A stretch of DNA of 64,000 nt from Bartonella sp. B1099 (GTDB taxonomy: Bacteria > Pseudomonadota > Alphaproteobacteria > Rhizobiales > Rhizobiaceae): contig NZ_CALYLN010000001.1 of assembly GCF_944801835.1 (NCBI RefSeq), positions 404,001 to 468,000 on the forward strand. The letters are read 5' to 3'. The notes beneath the pieces are model-generated. The model saw nothing but the letters and a program-made list of their open reading frames with translations, made no database searches and was not told where the DNA came from. Below, one piece after another: positions 47,991-56,131 of this stretch (positions are counted from its first letter, which is position 1; the number at the start of each line of letters is the position of its first letter). The translations under genes and the position numbers were made by a program.

Positions 47991-48117
47991 ATTTAAACAA
48001 CGCTCATCTTTAATTTTGAAAGTACACGCCCAAACCACACGACACGCCATCACTTCCCACAGACATACACATTCTGTAGACACAAAATTACCCCCTACCC
48101 TTTTTTAAATAGCAAAC

Positions 48118-48185
48118 GATTGCGCAGGTTTTAATGAAGAAACCGCCTGTGAATTCATTACCGTAGACGAAATCATTTTACCGCT
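48118..48185 (+). pseudogene. Short tail remnant of the thiE-like gene
   Basis: GCGCAGGTTTTAATGAAGAAAC and TGTGAATTCATTxCCxTxGA followed by GAAxTCAT match 46775-46850 in order. Only about 65 bases remain. The TIR-like gene lies between this and the parent. Confidence 0.6.
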
Positions 48186-48189
48186 TTCA

Positions 48190-48266
48190 ATAAACACGGA
48201 GGCTGATGTCATGATTTTGGTAGGCGTTCCAGAAAGGTTGAGAGGTAAGAATAATCTCTCATTCAA
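48190..48266. repeat. Direct repeat flanking a toxin-antitoxin pair, left
   Basis: TAAACACGGAGG...GATTTTGGT...GGTTGAGAGG...CTCTCATTCAA, about 77 bp, about 85% identical to 48881-48957. Contains a GAGAGG/CTCTC hairpin that may act as a terminator. Confidence 0.8.
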
Positions 48267-48557
48267 TTAAAGAGAGGGAGGGAATTCACGTCGGGCATGT
48301 ACGACAGCGACAATTTCGATCTGATTTGCAGCAACTCGATACAATATAAGGTAATTTGGATGTGCTATAATTTCCCGTAACCCTAATATCCTCTCACTCT
48401 GTCTGTACAGATATGGATGTTCAGCCAATGGTAGTACAGATTCTTCCAATAACCTTTTCATTCGACGTGCAGCAAATGGATTTTCGCGAGCAATGTAAGT
48501 TAAAATCTGACGCAAATCATCACGAGCCGAAGACAACCAAACAACCGGAAGCATCAC
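48267..48557 (-). CDS. ParE/RelE-family toxin
   Basis: 96 residues. V-W-L-S-S-A-R-D-D-L-R-Q-I-L-T-Y-I-A-R-E-N-P-F-A-A-R-R-M is the ParE start (shown in part at residues 5-32), with Y-R-V-A-A-N-Q-I-E-I-V-A-V-V-H-A-R-R near the end. The start overlaps the antitoxin stop by four bases. Confidence 0.9.
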   Translation of the reverse strand: MMLPVVWLSSARDDLRQILTYIARENPFAARRMKRLLEESVLPLAEHPYLYRQSERILGLREIIAHPNYLILYRVAANQIEIVAVVHARREFPPSL

Positions 48558-48742
48558 TGTTTCTGTTCAGCTTCACATTGATCTATGATAACGTCCATTT
48601 CAGCCATCACCTCATCGTGCGGAATAGGAGGAGATGGATTTGCAAGACTTATCGCGACCTTATCGCGCAACCACGCCGTGTAGCTGCTTTCCTGTTCAAC
48701 GGTTTCGAACTCTGAAATGAGCGGAGAAAGGGTAGTTTTCAT
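48554..48742 (-). CDS. Antitoxin partner of the ParE/RelE toxin
   Basis: 62 residues. S-Y-T-A-W-L-R-D-K-V-A-I-S-L and P-H-D-E-V-M-A-E-M-D are the pattern of antitoxins adjoining ParE-type toxins. GGACATACTG lies upstream; the pair forms an ATGA-overlap operon between two direct repeats. Confidence 0.85.
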   Translation of the reverse strand: MKTTLSPLISEFETVEQESSYTAWLRDKVAISLANPSPPIPHDEVMAEMDVIIDQCEAEQKQ

Positions 48743-48880
48743 AGCAGTATGTCCTTTCTATTCCTTGGTATTAAAGGTAATAACTATTGGTTATGTTGTC
48801 AATATTAGCGAATTGAAAATGTTTAACTTTTAAGCGTCCAAAGTTTTTTTTATCTTAAAAAAAGCTTATTCGTTCTCTCA

Positions 48881-48957
48881 ACAAACACGGAGGTAGATGT
48901 CGTGATTTTGGTCATCATTCCAGAGAGGTTGAGAGGCAAGAATAGCCTCTCATTCAA
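48881..48957. repeat. Direct repeat flanking the toxin-antitoxin pair, right
   Basis: CAAACACGGAGG...GATTTTGGT...GGTTGAGAGGC...GCCTCTCATTCAA. Its hairpin GAGAGGC/GCCTCTC is better paired than in the left copy. The first structured leader promoter of this cluster follows 35 bases later. Confidence 0.8.
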
Positions 48958-49027
48958 AAAACAAATTTTATAAGTCAAAAAACTATTTTTATTTGCCAAT
49001 TTTCTGAAATTACTTTATGAATGAAAA

Positions 49028-49235
49028 GTATTTTGGTCGCATACGCGGGCGACCAATAGGGATTAAAAACCCTAAGTCCGATACATAAAAATAAACCCAC
49101 TCTGTGGGTATCCCGGAATTCCGGGAGATTTTGCACTGTCCAAGTGCTCTTTAGCACTAAAAGCAAAATGCTGATTTAGGTTCAGTGTTTTTAACTCCCA
49201 GAATACGCATAAGAGGCGCTCGCAACCGGCGGGGA
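49028..49235 (+). ncRNA. Structured leader RNA, orphan copy B
   Basis: Promoter TTGCCA (48993-48998), 17-bp spacer, TATGAA (49016-49021). Same set of hairpins as copy C, but no XRE gene follows: ATG at 49238 opens a six-codon frame M-Q-S-N-L-M. The 5' arm of its variable helix (AAGTCCGA) is that of copy C while its 3' arm (TTTAGGT) is that of orphan E, so the inner helix is broken. Confidence 0.8.
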
Positions 49236-49416
49236 CAATGCAATCTAACCTCATGTGATAGTACACACCATACTCTCGATAAAGTGATATGCACTGTTCA
49301 AAGCCATACTCCCTCGATATGAATGCTTTTTATTGCTTTCACGCAAAACACGCCGCCTCTCATTAAAAAAGCTGTTTTTTATTGTAAATTTCCTGAAATT
49401 ACTTTATGAATGAAAA

Positions 49417-49625
49417 GTATTTTGGTCGCATACGCAACGACCAACGGGGATTAAAAACCCTAAGTCCGATACATAAAAATAAACCCACTCTGTGGGTATC
49501 CCGGAATTCCGGGAGATTTTGCTATGTCCAGGTGCTCTTTAGCACTAAAAGCAAAATGCTGACTCGGACTCAGTGTTTTTAACTCCCGGAATACTCATGC
49601 GAGGGCGCTCGCAACCGGCGGGAGG
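49417..49625 (+). ncRNA. Structured leader RNA (Brt-like), copy C
   Basis: Promoter TTGTAA (49382-49387), 17 bp, TATGAA (49405-49410). Elements: CCCAC/GTGGG (49484-49496), palindrome CCCGGAATTCCGGG (49500-49513), GTGCT/AGCAC (49532-49545), long helix TTAAAAAC/GTTTTTAA (49451-49458 with 49575-49582) continued by AAGTCCGA/TCGGACT, then CTCCCGGAAT (49583-49592), hairpin GCGAG/CTCGC (49599-49612), and CCGGCGGGAG (49615-49624), which includes the ribosome-binding site of the next gene. Confidence 0.85.
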
Positions 49626-49629
49626 AAAA

Positions 49630-49995
49630 ATGCAATCTCAAAATCTTAATATTGATCTTTTGGTCGGCAAAAGAATTCGCTTGAGACGAAAAAAGCTGGG
49701 AATGTCTCAAACAACGTTAGGAAACGCTTTAGGAATAAGCTTCCAACAAATTCAAAAATATGAAAACGGCTTAAATCGTGTAAGCGCGGGGCGTTTAATG
49801 CAAATTTCCGATATTTTGAATGTTCCGATTTCCTTTTTTTATGCGGATATCGCCACCAAACAACATGCACCCACCCCTCACGACGAAGTCATCTCGAACA
49901 CTGAAGAATACCTGCTGCTTAAAAGATTTAGAACGCTCACCACTGTAAAAAGGAAAGCCTTTTTACAACTCATCATGGATGAACATGCAAGCTAA
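49630..49995 (+). CDS. Small XRE-family regulator, copy C
   Basis: 121 residues; the ATG after GGGAGG is used, not an upstream in-frame ATG inside the leader. N-terminal basic region G-K-R-I-R-L-R-R-K-K-L-G-M-S-Q-T-T-L-G-N-A, helix-turn-helix L-G-I-S-F-Q-Q-I-Q-K-Y-E-N-G-L-N-R-V-S-A-G-R, then I-S-F-F-Y-A-D-I. These are DNA-binding repressors of the SinR/XRE type. Each of five copies in the window lies a few bases after a structured leader, suggesting control by that RNA. Targets unknown. Confidence 0.9.
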   Translation: MQSQNLNIDLLVGKRIRLRRKKLGMSQTTLGNALGISFQQIQKYENGLNRVSAGRLMQISDILNVPISFFYADIATKQHAPTPHDEVISNTEEYLLLKRFRTLTTVKRKAFLQLIMDEHAS

Positions 49996-50141
49996 CATCA
50001 TTCGATAGCGGCGCAAAACACGCTCTGTTCAAAGCCTCTCTCAATGTGGTTATTTTATTGCTTTCACGCAAAACACATCACCTCTCATTAAAAAAGCGGT
50101 TTCTTATTGTCAATTTTCTGAAATGATTTTATGACTTAAAA

Positions 50142-50350
50142 GGTATTTTTGATCGTATACGCAACAATCAACGGGGATTAAAAACCCTAAGACCCGATAC
50201 ATAAAAACAAATCCACTTTGCAGGTATCCTAGAATTCCGGGAGATTTTGCTATGTCCAGGTGCTCACCAGCACTAAAAGCAAAAAAGCTGAGTCAAGTCA
50301 GTGTTTTAGACTCCCGGAATACGCATAAGAGGCGCTCGCAACCGGCGGGA
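50142..50350 (+). ncRNA. Structured leader RNA (Brt-like), copy D
   Basis: Promoter TTGTCA (50107-50112), 17 bp, TATGAC (50130-50135). Same order of elements, but the first hairpin (TTGATCG against CAATCAA), the CCAC/GCAGG hairpin and the inner variable helix contain mismatches, so this copy may fold less well. The 3' CTCCCGG and CCGGCGGGAG are intact. Confidence 0.8.
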
Positions 50351-50357
50351 GGGTAAA

Positions 50358-50726
50358 ATGCAAACCAACAATCTTAATATTGATCTTCTGGTCGGCAAAA
50401 GAATTCGCTTGAGACGAAAAAGGCTCAAAATGTCTCAAACAACTTTAGGAAACGCTTTAGGAATAAGCTTCCAACAAATTCAAAAATATGAAAACGGCTT
50501 AAATCGCGTAAGCGCAGGACGTTTAATGCAAATTTCCGATATTTTGAATGTTCCGATTTCCTTTTTTTATGCGGATATCATGCCAAAACAACAGCCCCCA
50601 TACCACCATGATGAAGCTATCTCCAGTAAAGAAGAATACCTGCTGCTTAGAAGATTTAGAACGCTCAATTCGATAAAACAAAGAGCCATTTTACAATTAC
50701 TCTCTGAACCCAATGAAAGCTTTTAA
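50358..50726 (+). CDS. Small XRE-family regulator, copy D
   Basis: 122 residues with the same helix-turn-helix as copy C. It differs mainly after residue 75 (P-K-Q-Q-P-P-Y-H-H-D and a C-terminus ending N-E-S-F). Begins seven bases after GGGAGG. Confidence 0.9.
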   Translation: MQTNNLNIDLLVGKRIRLRRKRLKMSQTTLGNALGISFQQIQKYENGLNRVSAGRLMQISDILNVPISFFYADIMPKQQPPYHHDEAISSKEEYLLLRRFRTLNSIKQRAILQLLSEPNESF

Positions 50727-51064
50727 TATCACGTGAATACAACAGACTCTGTTCACCCTACAGACTCTATGCATCTGCATACATCACAAACATCCCCCCA
50801 AAAGAGCAGCGCTTGAAAATTTATTGGATCAATCTGCAGCAGCACCCCCATGCAATCATTTGACTTTGTCTGTTAAGCATAAGTTTTAAATACCATGAAA
50901 GATGATGGCAGTTTTTTAAATAATGTGTAAATATTGATAAATAAATACTTGCTGAGATGCCGATACGTGATAGTATAACGGTAGAAAAGGTGCTTTTCTT
51001 ATCTTGTGCAAGAACTTTCTTAAGAAAAAACGAGTCAGAAAAAGGAAAAATGATAGAGGGGGGA
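50727..51064. other. Intergenic region
   Basis: About 340 bases with no supportable gene; a GGGGGGAATG precedes the lipoprotein start. Confidence 0.4.
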
Positions 51065-51495
51065 ATGAAGATGTTAAAATATTTATTTCTGTCACAACTT
51101 TTGTTAGTGGCTGGTTGTGCATCTCCAGGGAACTATGTATCACATTATGTTGATGAAAATCTTGCGGCGGAGAAGAGGGTGGTAGATTTAGAAGTATACG
51201 ATTTTTCTAACGATGTCAAAAGATCTTTACCAATCAATCCAACCACACTTCTCCTCTTATCAAAGTGATACAATAGACAACTTTACGCCTTTATTTATCG
51301 ATCTGTTGCGGCGAACAGGATAGAATGTGATTTATACAGATCAACCCCAAAAGCAGCAAAACATGGGTTTGGGTTTGTTTTACACACGAACACCAAAGGA
51401 TGATGGACGTATAATTTCTGTGCTTCAGTATGATTGGTCGGGAGAACCAAGTATTATCTACGTATTTATCAGAATAAATAAACCCGCTCTTTGAA
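51065..51495 (+). pseudogene. Broken lipoprotein gene, TrbH-like
   Basis: Opens M-K-M-L-K-Y-L-F-L-S-Q-L-L-L-V-A-G-C, a good lipoprotein signal, and runs 67 codons. Reading one base over continues S-Y-Q-S-D-T-I-D-N-F-T-P-L-F-I-D-L-L-R-R-T-G, then a TAG, then N-V-I-Y-T-D and on to F-I-R-I-N-K-P. The layout (lipoprotein, L-P-x-x-P-T-T-L, then F-x-x-x-L-x-x-x-L-R-x-x-G-Y) recalls the conjugation lipoprotein TrbH; that name is tentative. One frameshift and one nonsense change inactivate it. Confidence 0.55.
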
Positions 51496-51929
51496 GATGG
51501 ACATTCTCTCTATTTCAAACATAAAGACTTAAAATTTTTTGCAAAAGATAAAGAGATTTGCACCTCATTTTAATGGCTCTAACAAGTGCTCCTACGCGCT
51601 CTCTTTTTCTCAACATTTCACATTCTTCATAAGCAATTCGTCACGTATTTTAAAAAGTAGCCTCATGGTAGACGCTTTTTTATTTTAGGGTGATAAAGTA
51701 TTGATAAGAGAAGATCACCTCTCTGGATCATTCTTTCATTATTGTTGTTTAAAATAGCACTGTTTAAAACAGTCTGGTTCTGATCAACGTTTATGCTATC
51801 TTTATAAAGGGATCTAAAAAACCTCCCTTAACTGAAATGAAAAATAAGAAAGCCATGGGATTCTGATACGGCTTGTAATGATGAAAAAAAAATGTGAAAA
51901 TTCTGATCGATAATGAGGAGGAGATATCG
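51496..51929. other. Intergenic region upstream of the Sel1 protein
   Basis: About 430 bases with no supportable gene; ends with GAGGAGGAGAT before the next ATG. Confidence 0.4.
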
Positions 51930-52973
51930 ATGATCAAGAGAGGTGTTAAACTGCTTATCCTAGGAATGGTAGGGCTTACAAGTTCTGTTGTAAATTCTGC
52001 TGGCAGCACTGATGAAACGGCAAGTTTTGAACACTCTTTGAATACGATTCAAGAATCTTCCCCCCCAGAAGAACCTTTTCAGCCCTTAAAAGCTGGAGAC
52101 TATGACCAAGCCTATGACTATTACATCCAAGGCTATTATTTAAAAGCTTTTCAAGAAGCTCTTCGACGTGCTGAAAAAAATGATCCTTTTGCGCAAACGC
52201 TTCTTGCCCGAATTTATATGGAAGGATGCGCTGTTCCTGTTGACGGAGCGCGGGCTGCTTTATGGTTTGAACGCGCCGCCAAACAAGGAGAACCCCAAGC
52301 GCAACTTCGCTATGGGCTTATGTTGTTTGATGGTCACTTTGTAAAACAAAATCAAGAACTTGGTGAACAGTATATTCGAAAAGCTGTCAAGGCAGGTGTT
52401 AAGGAAGCCTATTTTTATTATGGACAACTGCTTCTTTATAAAGCCTCCCTGGAAAAACAAAATCTTCCTGGCGTTTCTTCTCCAAGCCGTGAAAATGAAG
52501 CCATCGAGCAAGCCTTAAAATGGCACTTAAAAGGGGCTGCTCTTGGGGATGCTGAAGCGGCTTTTGCGGCGGCAAAAATTCTTTCCCTAGGCACGTTAAC
52601 TCGACCAAAGGATGATCATAATGCCCGCAAGCTCATGGAAGTCGCGGCTCAAAACAACCACTTAACAGCTCAACTTCATTTAGCACAATGGCTGATAGAG
52701 GGCCGTGGAGGCGCAAGAGATTTTGATCGTGCTTTTCATTTGCTGCTTCACAATGCCAACAACATGGTTGCCCCCGCCCAAATTTCTCTTGCAAGACTTT
52801 ATCGAGATGGCATCGGAACAAAAGGCGATACGATCATGGCAGCAGCATGGTATATGCTTGCGAAAGAAGCAAAAATGCAAGCCCCTGATCTTGAAAGAAT
52901 GCTCCAAGGTATGGACAACAAACAACAAGAAAAGGCACGCAAAGAAGCAATAAAGCTTCTTCCTGTTTTTTAA
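51930..52973 (+). CDS. Secreted Sel1-repeat protein
   Basis: 347 residues from M-I-K-R-G-V, which has a strong ribosome-binding site and gives a signal peptide ending near V-N-S-A-G; an in-frame ATG 12 codons upstream lacks these. At least five Sel1-like repeats are visible: A-Q-T-L-L-A-R-I-Y-M-E-G, A-Q-L-R-Y-G-L-M-L-F-D-G, A-Y-F-Y-Y-G-Q-L-L, A-A-F-A-A-A-K-I-L-S-L-G and A-Q-I-S-L-A-R-L-Y-R-D-G. Such proteins are periplasmic scaffolds or regulators (as ExoR). It lies between the two triple-leader clusters. Confidence 0.85.
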   Translation: MIKRGVKLLILGMVGLTSSVVNSAGSTDETASFEHSLNTIQESSPPEEPFQPLKAGDYDQAYDYYIQGYYLKAFQEALRRAEKNDPFAQTLLARIYMEGCAVPVDGARAALWFERAAKQGEPQAQLRYGLMLFDGHFVKQNQELGEQYIRKAVKAGVKEAYFYYGQLLLYKASLEKQNLPGVSSPSRENEAIEQALKWHLKGAALGDAEAAFAAAKILSLGTLTRPKDDHNARKLMEVAAQNNHLTAQLHLAQWLIEGRGGARDFDRAFHLLLHNANNMVAPAQISLARLYRDGIGTKGDTIMAAAWYMLAKEAKMQAPDLERMLQGMDNKQQEKARKEAIKLLPVF

Positions 52974-53174
52974 AACGCCCTGTATCATTTACTGAACACT
53001 ATCCAATGTGCAAAATAAGCTATCCGCTTGTAAAATATTTATCCTCAAAATATGGAAAGATCAGAGGATCAAAAGAGCACTACCTTCTTTTCAATTACAT
53101 GCAAAACACACCGCCTCTCGTTTAAAAAGCTGTTTTTTATTGCCAATCTACTGAAATTACTTTACACATTAAAA

Positions 53175-53383
53175 GGTGTTTTGGTCGCCTACGCGGCGAC
53201 CAATAGGGATTCAAAAACCCGAAAACCTAAACATGAATTTGCCCCACTCTGTGGGTATCCCGAAATTCCGGGAGTTTTTGCACTGTCCAGGTGCTCTTTA
53301 GCACTAAAAGCAAAAAAGCTGATTTAGGTTCAGTGTTTTAGACTCCCGGAATACGCATAAGAGGCGCTCGCAACCGGCGGGGA
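53175..53383 (+). ncRNA. Structured leader RNA, orphan copy E
   Basis: TTGCCA (53140-53145) with a 17-bp spacer to a poor -10 (TACACA), so expression may be weak. Hairpins GGTCGC/GCGACC and CCCAC/GTGGG are intact and the variable helix pairs ACCTAAA with TTTAGGT. As in copy B, ATG at 53386 opens only M-Q-S-N-L-M. Confidence 0.78.
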
Positions 53384-53564
53384 CAATGCAATCTAACCTC
53401 ATGTGATAGTGCACACCACACTCTCAATAACGCGATATGCGCTGTTCAAAGCCATACTCCCTCGATATGGATGCTTTTATTACTTTCATAAAAAAACACA
53501 CCGCTTCTCATTTAAAAAACTGTTTTTTATTGCCAACCTGCTGAAATTACTTTATGAATAAAAG

Positions 53565-53773
53565 GGTGTTTTGGTCGCATACGCGGCGACCAATAGGGCT
53601 CTAAAACCCGAAGACTCAAACATGAATTTATCCCACTTTGTGGGTATCCCGGAATTCCGGGAGATTTTGCTATGTCCAGGTGCTCTTTAGCACTAAAAGC
53701 AAAAAGGCTGATTTGAGTTCAGTGTTTTAGACTCCCGGAATACTTATGCGAGGGCGCTCGCAACCGGTGGGGA
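53565..53773 (+). ncRNA. Structured leader RNA (Brt-like), copy F
   Basis: Promoter TTGCCA (53530-53535), 17 bp, TATGAA (53553-53558). Variable helix TCTAAAAC/GTTTTAGA outer and CTCAAA/TTTGAG inner; other elements as in copy C. The 3' end reads CCGGTGGGGAG rather than CCGGCGGGAG. Confidence 0.84.
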
Positions 53774-53776
53774 GCA

Positions 53777-54142
53777 ATGCAATCTCAAAATCTTAATATT
53801 GATCTTTTGGTCGGCAAAAAAATTCGCTTGAGACGAAAAATACTCAAAATGTCTCAAACAACTTTAGGGAACGCTTTAGGAATAAGCTTCCAACAAATTC
53901 AAAAATATGAAAACGGCTTAAATCGTGTAAGCGCGGGGCGTTTAATGCAAATTTCCGATATTTTGAATGTTCCGATTTCCTTTTTTTATGCCGATATCAT
54001 CACAAAACAACAGCCTCCACACCATCACGATGAAGTCATCTCGAACACTGAAGAATACCTGCTGCTCAAAAGGTTTAGAACGCTTACCTCGATAAAACAA
54101 AGAGCCATTCTACAGCTCATCATGGATGAGAATACAAGCTAA
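53777..54142 (+). CDS. Small XRE-family regulator, copy F
   Basis: 121 residues, differing from copy G at very few positions (K-K-I-R for K-R-I-R, L-G-I-S for L-G-V-S). Starts three bases after GGGGAGCA. Confidence 0.9.
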   Translation: MQSQNLNIDLLVGKKIRLRRKILKMSQTTLGNALGISFQQIQKYENGLNRVSAGRLMQISDILNVPISFFYADIITKQQPPHHHDEVISNTEEYLLLKRFRTLTSIKQRAILQLIMDENTS

Positions 54143-54308
54143 CACCACGCACGAGCGCACCACATTCTCTATAACGCGATACGCGCTGTTCAAAGCCATA
54201 CTCCCTCGATATGGATGCTTTTATTACTTTCATAAAAAAACACACCGCTTCTCATTTAAAAAACTGTTTTTTATTGCCAACCTGCTGAAATTACTTTATG
54301 AATAAAAG

Positions 54309-54520
54309 GGTGTTTTGGTCGCATACGCAACGACCAAGAGGGTCTTGAAAGCCCGAAAATCTAAGCATGAATTTGTCCCACTCTGTGGGTATCCCGGAAT
54401 TCCGGGAGATTTTGCTATGTCCAGGTGCTCTTTAGCACTAAAAGCAAAAAAAGCTGATTAGATTTCAGTACTTTCAAGCTCCCGGAATACTTATGCGAGG
54501 GCGCTCGCAACCGGTGGGGA
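54309..54520 (+). ncRNA. Structured leader RNA (Brt-like), copy G
   Basis: Promoter TTGCCA (54274-54279), 17 bp, TATGAA (54297-54302). Variable helix CTTGAAAG/CTTTCAAG outer and AATCTAA/TTAGATT inner, both different from copy F although the flanks are almost identical. Confidence 0.84.
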
Positions 54521-54523
54521 GCA

Positions 54524-54889
54524 ATGCAATCTCAAAATCTTAATATTGATCTTCTGGTCGGCAAAAGAATTCGCTTGAGACGAAAAATACTCAAAATGTC
54601 TCAAACAACTTTAGGGAACGCTTTAGGCGTAAGTTTCCAACAAATTCAAAAATATGAAAACGGCTTAAATCGTGTAAGCGCGGGGCGCTTAATGCAAATT
54701 TCCGATATTTTGAATGTTCCGATTTCCTTTTTTTATGCCGATATCATCACAAAACAACAGCCTCCACACCATCACGATGAAGTCATCTCGAACACTGAAG
54801 AATACCTGCTGCTCAAAAGATTTAGAACGCTCACCTCGATAAAACAAAGAGCCATTCTACAGCTTATCATGGATGAGAATACAAGCTAA
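54524..54889 (+). CDS. Small XRE-family regulator, copy G
   Basis: 121 residues, helix-turn-helix as in the other copies. Its near-identity to copy F, with a leader that differs only in the variable helix, shows recent duplication. Confidence 0.9.
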   Translation: MQSQNLNIDLLVGKRIRLRRKILKMSQTTLGNALGVSFQQIQKYENGLNRVSAGRLMQISDILNVPISFFYADIITKQQPPHHHDEVISNTEEYLLLKRFRTLTSIKQRAILQLIMDENTS

Positions 54890-55543
54890 CACCACGTGAC
54901 AGCGCACCACATTCTCTATAAAACGAAACGCGCTATAAGGTGCTACACGCTCTTTTCTTACCTCATACACCTTTAAAGGACACAAAGCTCCTTCCCGATC
55001 CAATTTCTCAGCAATCAGGCTTCTCAGAACGAAACTCCGCTTTCCGTTTCATGGGGTTGATTTCACAAGATTATTCGGACAAGTTTCCCCGCACAATATC
55101 CCCGTGTCATTTTCATAAAACAACGCCTCATGGTTTTACAAAATTTCTATCATCAGTCTGAATGAAATTTTACAACACAACGGGATAAATTTCCCCAAAA
55201 TCCTCAAAAGTCTCAAAAAATTTTGTGCAAATTTTTAAAAAGCTTGCGTCTTGGCACTTTTTATGGTCTTGCAAAGAACTGAAAAGCAAGAATACATCAA
55301 GGTCCTTTTTGTCCTTAAGCTTTTCTCTGCAAAGCTCATAAGAAAACTTATGAGAGAACCCCATGAGAAAATCCATGGTAAGACAGATGAAAAGCACACA
55401 AAGACCATGAGGGAACCGCAAAACGAACAAGAAATTTTGAACCTAAAAACAACAAAAGAGTTCACTGTTAAGGCAGCAAAGAAAAGCGCCGTAAGGACAA
55501 AGTAAGAGAACTCTTTTTGCAAGAAGAGAATTGGATAGAAACG
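54890..55543. other. Intergenic region upstream of efp
   Basis: About 650 bases. A 73-codon ORF at 54940-55161 has no recognisable motif. GAAAACTTATGAGAGAACC-CCATGAG tracts suggest local decay. I support no gene here. Confidence 0.4.
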
Positions 55544-56119
55544 ATGAAAATTAATGGCAATGAAATTCGCCCAGGAAATGTGATTGAGCATCAAGGAAGT
55601 CTGTGGGTTGCCGTCAAATGCAACGCTGTAAAGCCTGGAAAAGGCGGTGCATTTAATCAAGTTGAACTGAAAAATTTGCTTGATGGTACAAAACTCAATG
55701 AACGCTTTCGTGCCGCTGAGACAGTTGAAAGGGTCCGCCTTGAACAAAAGGATTTCACCTTTCTTTATCAACAAGGCGATGCTTTGGTCTTTATGGATTC
55801 AGAGTCTTATGAACAACTTGAACTCCAAAAAGACTTTGTAGGTGAACGCGCTGCTTTCTTGCAAGATGGGATGACTGTCACAGTTGAACTTTATCAAGAA
55901 AAGCCTATCGGCATCTCCCTACCTGATCAAGTTGCTGTCACGATTGTGGAAGCTGATCCAGCTCTCAAAGGACAAACGGTGACCTCCTCTTATAAACCTG
56001 CCATTCTTGAAAACGGGATTCGTATTCTTGTTCCCCCTTTTATGAATGCCGGAGAACGGATCATTGTCGATACCAACGAGTTGATCTATTTGCGTCGTGC
56101 AAATGAAAAAGATAAATAA
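55544..56119 (+). CDS. efp: Elongation factor P
   Basis: 191 residues starting [12 protein letters not shown]. The three OB-like domains are present, with the modification-site lysine at residue 33 in V-K-P-G-K-G-G-A-F, and a C-terminus with V-D-T-N-E-L-I-Y-L. It relieves ribosome stalling at proline runs, relevant to the proline-rich TolA repeat encoded in this window. The ATG 9 codons earlier in the open frame is not conserved. Confidence 0.96.
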   Translation: MKINGNEIRPGNVIEHQGSLWVAVKCNAVKPGKGGAFNQVELKNLLDGTKLNERFRAAETVERVRLEQKDFTFLYQQGDALVFMDSESYEQLELQKDFVGERAAFLQDGMTVTVELYQEKPIGISLPDQVAVTIVEADPALKGQTVTSSYKPAILENGIRILVPPFMNAGERIIVDTNELIYLRRANEKDK

Positions 56120-56131
56120 AGGAATAACAAG

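Noticed and set aside
49072-49266. Minus-strand ORFs across the leader RNAs
   Set aside because: They run through conserved RNA structure antisense, differ between copies, and lack initiation signals.
49500-49513. CCCGGAATTCCGGG as a rho-independent terminator
   Set aside because: The following bases are AGATTTTGC, without a T tract, and the element is better explained as part of the leader fold.
55251-55505. 84-codon ORF upstream of efp
   Set aside because: Low-complexity, no ribosome-binding site, and the repeats within it look like decay.
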